DNA from: Zygaena filipendulae
Lineage: Eukaryota; Arthropoda; Insecta; Lepidoptera; Zygaenidae
Direction of reading: 5' to 3'
Assembly: GCA_907165275.2 (NCBI GenBank)
Contig: OU015670.1
Coordinates: 6,351,501-6,415,500, forward strand
Length of the DNA stretch: 64,000 nt
The notes under the pieces are model-generated. The model was not told where the DNA came from. It saw nothing but the letters and a program-made list of their open reading frames with translations, and made no database searches. The first letter of the stretch is position 1; each line of letters starts with the position of its first letter. Shown here one piece after another: positions 20,101 through 25,206 of this stretch. The translations under genes and the position numbers were made by a program.

Positions 20101-22003
20101 TTATTTCATAGAGATATAGAGTAATAGAGTCACAAATTATTTAAACAAATTTAATATAAGACCTATATTTTTTTTCAAATGTTGTATTTGTGACTAAAAA
20201 AAAAATTATTCAGACAATTTATTCTTAATTTAATATACCGATTCAGTGTAATATCTTAATATCCTAAATATAAAATAGAGCAAAGTATTTAAAATCAAAT
20301 AGATTTGTTACTTGATTAAAATATTCTTAATTATGTACCGATGAAGTGTACGATCTATAAACTAAGTTATACCGATTTAGTGTATGGTTGCCTATTTTGT
20401 GCAATCAGATAACGTTACTTGGGCGATTTTCTGTCTCTATAGTAACATTCAATATTTGGAAGTCATAGGGAAAGCAAAGGAAGTAAAGGTTGTACTCACA
20501 AGCCACCCATGTCTTCCAGCAATGGTCCTGGTCACCCCGGAGTCTTATTTATTTGGTTCGTATGGATACCCTTTCACACGCCGAACACGCACTTCAGACC
20601 GATTTTTGTGTCTTCGAGAGCACGAGCACGACGATAGGATATAGAGGGTATCCTACCGGCTGCGCCAGACAAATCACGGTGGATCCAGGACCGCTTTTTA
20701 AAAAGCAATTTAATGCATTTTAATACGTCTTTATTGTATGACCGTTACAATAAGAATGAATGCTTAAAACTAACATTAAAACTAACATGAGTACATGAGT
20801 ACATTATTCTTAATTCCTAGCACCTTATCTCTATAGGGCGGATGGACTTCGCCGTGTAGCGGGAATGCTTGCTCAGCGTCTGTGGCTGGCCACCCGGTCG
20901 TTGTCACAGTATGATAATATTTATAATATAGAGAAATTATTCAGTACTTGGTACCGTCAACATGACTACCTATCCTGTTTGTTGTCAGCCCTGTAAATAT
21001 TTGCAGTTATATATCTACCTATTTATCTCCCAGGAATACATAAAAGACGATGGCCTGGAGCGCACAGTGGACTCAGCCCTGGTGATATCTGTCAGACAAG
21101 GTAACGAGCCAGCGGCTTTTAAGAAACTGTTCCAAGAGTGGGATGATGACATGTGGGATGTAAGTATAGAATCAGGACAAACCCTTGAAAGAGTTCTTGG
21201 GTATTTTCCGGGGTAGGAAAATAAAAAATTCTAAGGAGTTCGTCAGTTAAAAAAAAAATAGACACGTATTTTTTGCTTTTTCAAATTAAGACGATTGTGA
21301 GTCTGCAAATTTTCATACAAAAAGCCATACCGTTTATCTCCCCTTAAACATAGACCAATTTTGATGATTTTTTTTACATGTTATTGATATATTGGATAAG
21401 TAGGGCCGTACATTCTTATTTTAATGAAATATTGCTTATAACAAAAGTTATTAGGATCTCAATATCCATAGATTTTTAAAAAAACAACCTCGAGCGTAGA
21501 TAATGCGCATTAAAGTTTAGGGTGGGGGACTCGTGACGTCATTATTCGGTGTAAGCCCCGTACAAACTGCACTGGGTTGTGACGTCACGCGAAATTTTAA
21601 CTCAATTTATCGTCGTAATTTTTTGATTAAGTACATAAAAAAAAGAAAAAAAAAGTGTCCAATACTTTTTATTAATCTCACACACGCACGACGTACTAAA
21701 AAAACACAAGTAGCCAGATCTGTAGGAGGATAGGACAGTAAGCGTCACAGTGCGAAGAATAGCAAGCCAGTGGGCATTATATTGAACAGAATACGTGTCA
21801 TTCCCTACAGGCTACAACAAACTATTGCTCTTAGGAATTCTAGAGCGAAATGCAAAATGATATTGCGGCACGTGGGTCTGCTATTCTTAATCAAAAACGA
21901 AAAACATCAGTTTCGTCTCAACACTAATATAATATTTTCTTTTCAGAACCAAGCATCATATGAAGACTTAAAAAATGATGCAATAGCTGCAAATAGCAGT
22001 TAA
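5163..22003 (+). CDS. Gel: Gelsolin, six-repeat actin-severing protein (one-base frameshift in exon 16)
   Basis: Calcium-regulated actin severing and capping protein. Exons: 5163-5225, 5492-5566, 5699-5891, 6509-6624, 7018-7195, 7534-7625, 7912-8022, 8735-8866, 9179-9293, 9576-9696, 10855-10990, 11574-11639, 11780-11852, 12648-12742, 13077-13202, 13406-13525, 13846-13994, 15113-15223, 21034-21159, 21947-22003. Phases agree throughout, except for one missing base in exon 16. With that base the protein would be 751 aa, the usual length. G1 lies at about 25-125 ([28 protein letters not shown]), G2 about 140-235, G3 about 248-345 (YVWLGQD), G4 about 385-490, G5 about 518-605 and G6 about 615-735 ([15 protein letters not shown]). 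There is no signal peptide, so this isoform is cytoplasmic. The start has a strong CGCCATGG context. Exons 18 and 19 are separated by a 5.8-kb intron holding an LTR element. As the sequence stands, translation would stop at 13475, near residue 586 in G5. Confidence 0.93.
5618..5671 (+). mobile_element. Helitron 3' fragment beside gelsolin exon 3
   Basis: Ends ccgcgggtgaaaccacgg then ggcacagctag, the family's hairpin and CTAG terminus. The end lies 27 bases before the exon 3 acceptor at 5698. Confidence 0.65.
6085..6212 (+). mobile_element. Helitron fragment in gelsolin intron 3
   Basis: Contains aaccattggtccgattatgatgaaac and the terminal acgcgggtgaaaccgcgg hairpin followed by ggcacagctagt. 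Confidence 0.6.
10382..10670 (+). mobile_element. tRNA-derived SINE, copy 1
   Basis: The 5' part (10382-10460) resembles a tRNA with internal polymerase III promoter boxes: box A-like tggcgcaatggtcacc and box B-like gttccgagttcgattccc. A non-tRNA body with an AT microsatellite (10499-10558) follows, then the tail gtgggatgaagtagatctg and an A-run. The same head is found reversed at 37421 and 51411. It is not scored as a functional tRNA because the acceptor stem does not pair. Confidence 0.78.
10499..10558. repeat. AT dinucleotide microsatellite
   Basis: Two (ta)n tracts separated by acatatatctatagta, inside the SINE body. Confidence 0.85.
11041..11302. mobile_element. MITE family B, copy 1 (with TGACGTCA sites)
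   Basis: Begins ttagtccgtcgtgtag and ends ctaactgacggactaa, which is inverted. Inner arms hold acacgtattttttc and its complement. Two TGACGTCA palindromes flank the centre (about 11146 and 11192). Homologous copies are at 21238, 35496, 46017 and 59895. Confidence 0.72.
11919..12116. mobile_element. MITE family F, copy 1
   Basis: Inverted arms tataatcgttatcgctatag and its complement near 12075-12098, followed by the terminal gaacttggctaaggg. A shorter copy with both ends lies at 44100-44207. Confidence 0.5.
12262..12455 (+). mobile_element. Degenerate Helitron copy in gelsolin intron 13
   Basis: Shows the decayed family sequence (ctctagggaataccgaaattcacgc) with a diverged 3' end (acaacttgt). 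Confidence 0.4.
13472..13478 (+). other. Gel: Frameshift site in gelsolin exon 16
   Basis: In the incoming frame the codons end GAT GAG AGG GAG TGA, with the stop at 13475-13477. From 13474 the next frame reads on as [18 protein letters not shown], the conserved end of repeat G5, into exon 17 in the correct phase. One base is therefore missing around aggga|gtg. It could be a real lesion, a polymorphism or an assembly indel. Confidence 0.85.
14399..14586 (+). mobile_element. Complete short Helitron, 188 bp
   Basis: Begins TC after an A (tctaatgtatataaatcac) and ends with the ccgcgagtgaaaccgcgg hairpin, then ggtacagctag before a T. These are the expected TC and CTRR termini. It lies in gelsolin intron 17, next to an inverted partner. 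Confidence 0.75.
14619..14937 (-). mobile_element. Helitron copy, reverse orientation
   Basis: Begins (plus strand) actagctgtgccccgcgg, the reversed 3' end. It includes a (gaca)n tract at 14783-14812 and ends in AT-rich sequence near 14937. It faces the previous copy, forming an inverted pair in the intron. Confidence 0.65.
15648..15948 (-). repeat. 3' LTR of the errantivirus-type element
   Basis: 301 bp. On the minus strand it begins AGTCATGTTGACGG and ends GATTTGTCT. It matches 20667-20967 base for base by eye except at 15662. It contains the last 31 bases of the Env reading frame. The polypurine tract lies just outside it at 15949-15962. Confidence 0.93.
15918..17627 (-). CDS. env: Envelope glycoprotein (baculovirus F-like) of the LTR element
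   Basis: 569 aa from the first Met. It is related to insect errantivirus Env and baculovirus F-type fusion proteins. Visible features are a furin-type cleavage site RVKR near residue 105 followed by a Gly/Leu-rich fusion-peptide-like start, a heptad-rich helical region (about 125-200), a cluster of Cys in the ectodomain (KCEKSYFVC) and a C-terminal membrane span ([16 protein letters not shown], about 518-536) with a short tail. The frame stays open upstream of the first Met and there encodes a hydrophobic leader ([13 protein letters not shown]) overlapping the Gag-Pol end. The normal start is therefore probably supplied by splicing, as in gypsy-type elements. The stop codon lies inside the 3' LTR. 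The frame is intact. Confidence 0.85.
   Translation of the reverse strand: MTTSQCQGLQLHRLDSNPGVLPLKQGTAVVSHDKWIIIKTLNLQIIQDDLMSNSNKYIKLNSLVKLNFNSTPYDRICNHKIQVEYIQNLTLSKLKQLFPIARVKRGLLNPLGSIIKILTGNLDNEDAVKYNQIIKNIKVNQQNLNKRVTLISEIVQSVTNVTKSINNNLIQLDVQSKILQSELDHLKIKEQKDFIENNVINTYYLLLHNFQCILTQLNEIETAIAFSKLGTLHQSIIDSTKLLLALSDIEKHEKLTYTVSLENLVKIEQTITLKSFIHDNQIAFLLEVPLVRKEIFIYYKLYPLPVFRDPNTFVILPKYPYLLVKGSLTKPLSQPCQKCEKSYFVCSAENVYESIQDHCIAYLFNFIENTSTCDVIPIKIEDIKIQQIQPNQWILYARSNTLLRRVCRSQVFPQNIQGTYIITIDDDCLVKIGGFTIKLRQSDLKEATHTGLPIVNLPLINFTNAERKPVNLEGVDFSNLQYLTYALRKSDVKSENNISENNIVSLKSVSVWTVILYLVIGIVLIYFMFHFRETITMKLCGNRNSSNPANLNNFELAGGRVMLTVPSTE
15949..15962 (-). other. Polypurine tract
   Basis: On the minus strand TGCGGGGGGACG lies directly beside the 3' LTR, the expected plus-strand primer site. 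Confidence 0.75.
17584..20013 (-). CDS. gag: Gag-protease polyprotein fused to Pol remnants
   Basis: 809 aa. Residues 1-210 are a Gag capsid-like helical region ([21 protein letters not shown]). Residues about 215-345 are Asn/Gln/Phe-rich with about five tandem repeats of a [13 protein letters not shown] unit, and there is no zinc knuckle. An aspartic protease follows, with [13 protein letters not shown] near 470 and a DGLIGSDLL flap-end motif near 540. Normally RT, RNase H and integrase would follow. Instead [11 protein letters not shown] is joined to [13 protein letters not shown], and a Lys/Arg-rich tail overlaps the env leader. The open frame across this joint shows that the deletion kept frame. 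Ends at 17584 by overlap with env. Confidence 0.87.
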   Translation of the reverse strand: MAQGVQVIPKDILNLIPKYDGEPNLLNLFIKKCEYVLVNFGGPNNPVQLSYVFQCITSRLTGRAAALLSERDDINNWNTLRGVFIQHFGDPRSEECVAIELESLKIKNGESYIDFCKRVQNVRSTLFSKVNLLVDEGVKAAKMIIYNKAAFDVFLFNLPKEFIRLIRLRLTPPNLTLENALAIVTEEVNVQFQYDSKNKDKPNYKNFQLSNPAQNSSFHQNHSKFAQPINNNFGFKIPAPQLPMQQKFKFGFSPYGNRNNFNHPQGGYRPQFNNNHGNPNFKFGIPQAGYRPQFNNNNQNFKFGIPQGGYHPQLNNNNPNFKFGIPQGYHPLLNNNPHFNKPVQKLDYNTDVSMRTAPPLKQNFIEDSQQNVFHNNELYDYDYSPDYCDNNDIPVYNEYDENQYAEYEQEQPVQNDEKVFETYYLETASDTYQQPVTIHLNFDSTLRLPHIEIPEINSRFMIDTGSTRSFISPAKANEFFSNYKIYEPFQVVSAHTSSHHNEAILIPSLKTLKNNTMHKFYIFQVDDRYDGLIGSDLLKQLDATIDMKNQVLHTCDTDIPILYKPLHEVRLDPRSETRVKVPTTLGHGQEILEKTDFGLGARTTRALINCTNGLAYTVIQNTSDKVGTTKFRKPLQTETYDSSNTLKTNKLDYDNYETDKILVDNPTRLRLDHMNDEERNTNADALPRIKLNVLHKNYSSSLVVNVDERQRKGNKYSNLNPKSPIKISSESDFKVELDDKNIRRSKDKPHYEKTVVTGEIPRNVVAVRLKRRNAQNSIKNIKRPPQARPARSPTTDDDEPMSRPSTAPT
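20648..20667 (-). other. Primer binding site, tRNA-Ser type
   Basis: Starting with the last T of the 5' LTR, the minus strand reads TGGCGCAGCCGGTAGGAT. It resembles the serine-tRNA primer sites known from 17.6/297-type errantiviruses. Confidence 0.75.
20667..20967 (-). repeat. 5' LTR of the errantivirus-type element
   Basis: 301 bp; see the 3' LTR. The right end abuts the ACCT target duplication at 20968-20971. A 650-base leader separates it from the gag start codon. Confidence 0.93.
21238..21711. mobile_element. MITE family B, copy 2
   Basis: Has cgtcagtt and atagacacgtattttttgc at the left, gtgacgtcat at about 21533 and tgtgacgtcacgcg at about 21577. The right end (acgacgtactaa) is degraded. 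Lies in the last gelsolin intron. Confidence 0.6.
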
Positions 22004-22136
22004 TTATATAACGTGATGCTGCACCTAGATTAAATTAAAAAGTAAAGATTTGTTTATTAATTGTTTATATTTATAAAAATTATAAGTATTTCCAATATTA
22101 TAGTATCTACTACTTAATGCTAGACAACATGAAATC

Positions 22137-22142
22137 AATAAA
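22137..22142 (+). terminator. Gelsolin polyadenylation signal
   Basis: AATAAA 134 bases after the stop codon. Confidence 0.6.
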
Positions 22143-22486
22143 CAAATAAGTGCAACTATGTACTATAGCAAATCCCTTACAGGGGCGAAACTAACTTGCT
22201 ATAAAAATCATATCCATTATCTTATTGTAAGATATATTATTTATTAAATACATTTTATACAGATATACTTGTTATATTAAATATACATATTTTAAAACTG
22301 ACAAAAGTAGTAGTTTATTGCACTTTTGTTATAAAATGTAAAATGTAAATACTTACATTTTCTCCTATTAATTTTTCTTTAAATGGATTAAAATTAGAAG
22401 ATGGTGCTAGTCTTACCCCATTAAAGACATTAACCAATAACACTTCTATTCTTAGCGTTTTTTTTTTTACTAAAAATAGATAGTTC

Positions 22487-22492
22487 TTTATT
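22487..22492 (-). terminator. CIAO2B polyadenylation signal
   Basis: AATAAA on the minus strand, about 180 bases after the CIAO2B stop. Confidence 0.5.
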
Positions 22493-22669
22493 TCAAGTAT
22501 TTGTGCTAGAGCATCAAGTTACATTAATTATATTATCTTTATATCATGGTGCTGCAGATGGCTTTTAACAAAACTGGAGGAATCGGCTTACACACCTCTT
22601 TAGTTAAGATGGAAATGATGTCTGGTTCTCTTAAAGATATTTTTCTTCTACATTACTTGTTTTTAATTT

Positions 22670-23573
22670 TTATCCAGCGACACACTGGTTAATAATCTCA
22701 ACTAAGTTGTTATTTTCTAATGCAGCAGCCACTCTTTCCTTGTCTGCTAACTGTTTATTGATTGCGTGCTCTGAGGTGTGTGTTCCTTCGGCAACTTCCA
22801 CTGTCACCTTGAACCGGCTGGGCAGGGCTCTGAGCAGCTGCACGCGAATCGAGAGTCCTGAAATATTGTTAAAATAATATTATTATAACTCTGAAATTTT
22901 ACCCTTACCCTTTATTTAATTTTTTTAGCATGTATTTGAAAATATAATTAAAAAACAAAAAAACTTTTTTTGTGTTCTGTTACTTTCTTTTTATCACATC
23001 GTTTTAATTGTTGGTAAATAATAGATTATTCAATTCACAGACACAGATAAAATACATAGCATGCAAGACGTCAGCGTTCGAGTGATTAAGCTCGTATCCA
23101 TAATCCAGCAAATATATTATGCAGTTATAATACATGTTGAAATCAAATAAATATTAAATTAATGTCTTATCTATTCTCGAATTTGGCAATCATAAATAAA
23201 TTGTACAGTTTTCCCGACAAATGAAATTAAATATACTGTCACTGACAATGGCCGTAAATCAGTAACTTCTTCGTTTAGGTAGGTATTGGTACTTACCGAT
23301 CAACGTAGCCATGCTACAGTGCGGAATGGTCGGCGTGAACTTGATATACACCATATTCAGCTTATTATTAACCGCTACGTTGTCCTCGTGGACCACTCGC
23401 AGGTCTTCAAGGGTCAAAGGATGCTCAGGATCCCTGATGTTTCGTATCAGATCGAAAATTTCGCGCGAATCGAACTCGTCGACAACATCTTCGTCCCGGT
23501 CGACGAAAGTGATTTCCCGTTCTGTCGTTTTCTCATATATTTGAGGGTTTATGTTGTCAGCAATTTTAGCCAT
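22670..23573 (-). CDS. CIAO2B: CIAO2B/MIP18-family cytosolic Fe-S assembly factor
   Basis: Two exons on the minus strand, 23573-23297 and 22857-22670, with a phase 1 GT-AG intron, giving 154 aa. The family (FAM96B/MIP18, galla-2 in flies) forms the targeting complex with CIAO1 and MMS19 that delivers Fe-S clusters to cytosolic and nuclear proteins. Visible landmarks are [38 protein letters not shown] with the conserved reactive Cys, and the C-terminal [18 protein letters not shown] and ERVAAALEN. Length is that expected for CIAO2B. The gene is convergent with gelsolin, and its 5' side faces the LINE-bearing spacer before intersectin. No oddities were seen. Confidence 0.95.
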
Positions 23574-24230
23574 TGCTTTTTATACAAATAACAAAACAAT
23601 AACTCTATTTCCTCTGCATAAGCTTGGCAATAAATTAAACAAAATCAAAAACCGTAAAAACTTTCATCAATCGGCTGTCAAATGTCAATGTTATGTCTGT
23701 CATTTGTCAATAAAATGTCATAACCAGCTGATTGCAGATTCAGCATCTATTGCCATATTGAAAAAAAAAAAGTTTTTTGGCGGGAATCAAAGATTCGGTG
23801 GTTCGGTCATTTATTTTCAAAAAATGGTTAAAAAATGGATTGTGTTGTGTTATAAGATGCTGTATTATACAATGATTTTCAGCAAAACTTTTCGTAGTGA
23901 TTTTATTCTTTGGTTTCTTCAGAGATTATAGTTCACGGTTCCCAACTTTCCCCCTAAATTCAGGGGGTGGGATTTTTAGAAGTATCACATTTTTAGGGGT
24001 TTTTGGGCTTCTTATGTTTTTTTCTGTTTTTTATTTCTTATTTTTGTTACTCATTATTATTAATTTATTATAAGGGGCCAGGATTAATGCCGCAATTAAA
24101 TAACAATAATAATGTCGAATATATGATATTAAATAATGGTCTTAAAAAAATCTAGAGACATTTTTGCTTTGATAATTTTTTTTTATTAAACTAATATTTT
24201 TTCTTTTCTTTATTTTATTATTTTAAACTA
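23574..24230. other. Spacer upstream of CIAO2B
   Basis: AT-rich with no convincing exon. Around 23940-23975 a palindromic stretch (cccctaaattcaggggg) partly matches, in reverse complement, the sequence just after the LINE (28850-28885). The LINE may therefore have landed in an older inverted-repeat element. Confidence 0.35.
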
Positions 24231-24288
24231 AGATGAAAAACTTAACAGTATAAATGACAAACTTGATGACTTTATTCAGCGACAGGAT

Positions 24289-24861
24289 ATGATCTTCGAA
24301 AAAATTCATGACCTTGAATGCAAACAAATAGAGACTACCGCGAGAATTTCCAGCCTAGAAGATAAACTAGAGGCTGTTCAGAGACGTCTGAACTCTGGCA
24401 GTGTTGTCATCCGAAATATCCCCCCCACTGAGAAAAACCTCAAAGTGCACGTGGCCAAATTATGTGAATTAATCGACTGTGATCTAAAGGAAAACGACCT
24501 CCAAAACTGCTACCGCCAGGGTGTTAAGACGTCTGGGAAGCCAGTTGTGGTGGATTTCGGCAATCATCTGCGGAAGGATAAGTTCCTGAGGGCATTCAAA
24601 GCTTATAATATCTCGCATAAAAATAACCCTCTTAACTGCTCACATCTGGGCTTTAAGGAAGAGGCAAATACACTCTACGCATCGAAGCTATTAACCGAAC
24701 TCGGTAACAAGCTCTATTTTCTAACTCGAGGACTTATCAAGAAAAAGATATATAAACACACATGGACGAAACAAGGAAGAGTATTTATTTCAAACGACAA
24801 TTTTAAAGATGTGATTGAAGTCAAAAACGAGAAGCAAGTTATGGAGATCTCTAGTGAGTGA
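24289..24861 (+). CDS. LINE ORF1, FP25K-like nucleic-acid-binding protein
   Basis: 190 aa from the first Met, with an open frame back to 24231. A coiled coil (about 1-40, ISSLEDKLEAVQRRL) is followed by an RRM-like fold region starting SVVIRNIPPTEKNLK, then KPVVVDFGNHLRKDKFLRA and TWTKQGRVFIS. The order resembles the baculovirus FP25K / LINE ORF1 domain family; this is judged from pattern, not a search. It would bind element RNA. There is no zinc knuckle. A longer N-terminus was probably lost by truncation. Confidence 0.7.
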   Translation: MIFEKIHDLECKQIETTARISSLEDKLEAVQRRLNSGSVVIRNIPPTEKNLKVHVAKLCELIDCDLKENDLQNCYRQGVKTSGKPVVVDFGNHLRKDKFLRAFKAYNISHKNNPLNCSHLGFKEEANTLYASKLLTELGNKLYFLTRGLIKKKIYKHTWTKQGRVFISNDNFKDVIEVKNEKQVMEISSE

Positions 24862-25206
24862 CTAGTATTAAGTAATAGCGTAGGTACCCGCAAGTAAAAC
24901 TGTAAAACTGAACATTCACGTAAACTTAGTTTTTTTATTTTTTATTAATTCCATAGTTCTGTTAATATTTAAGCTATTCATCCAATATACAGCATATACA
25001 TACTCTCAACACAATACACGACTCAACACACAAACGAAACATAACATCACAACCTCACCAACATCATTCACACAATCCTTCACCCATAATTTTGTCTCTA
25101 TTCCCGACCCTGATTGTTGCCCTGGTTCGACTGTAGACCTTATAAAACCCACACTTATAAGTGTTATTACTGTTCTTCGTCAAAATAATAATCATAATCT
25201 TACATA

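Larger units (their letters stand above)
15648..20967 (-). mobile_element. Errantivirus-type LTR retrotransposon, deleted for RT and integrase
   Basis: 5320-bp element on the minus strand, inside the gelsolin intron between exons 18 and 19. It has two 301-bp LTRs with one visible difference (15662 a versus 20681 g) and is flanked by the 4-bp duplication ACCT (15644-15647 and 20968-20971). Next to the 5' LTR is a serine-tRNA-type primer binding site, and next to the 3' LTR a purine tract. It encodes Gag-protease (17584-20013) and Env (to 15918). No reverse transcriptase, RNase H core or integrase core is present. Remnants at residues about 655-672 of the Gag ORF look like the sequence just before RT ([11 protein letters not shown]) joined directly to the end of RNase H ([13 protein letters not shown]). 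Near-identical LTRs indicate recent insertion, so the enzymes were probably supplied in trans. Confidence 0.9.
22004..22669. other. Convergent 3' region of gelsolin and CIAO2B
   Basis: AT-rich with no coding exon. Holds the gelsolin polyadenylation signal and, on the other strand, one for CIAO2B (TTTATT at 22487-22492). Confidence 0.6.
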
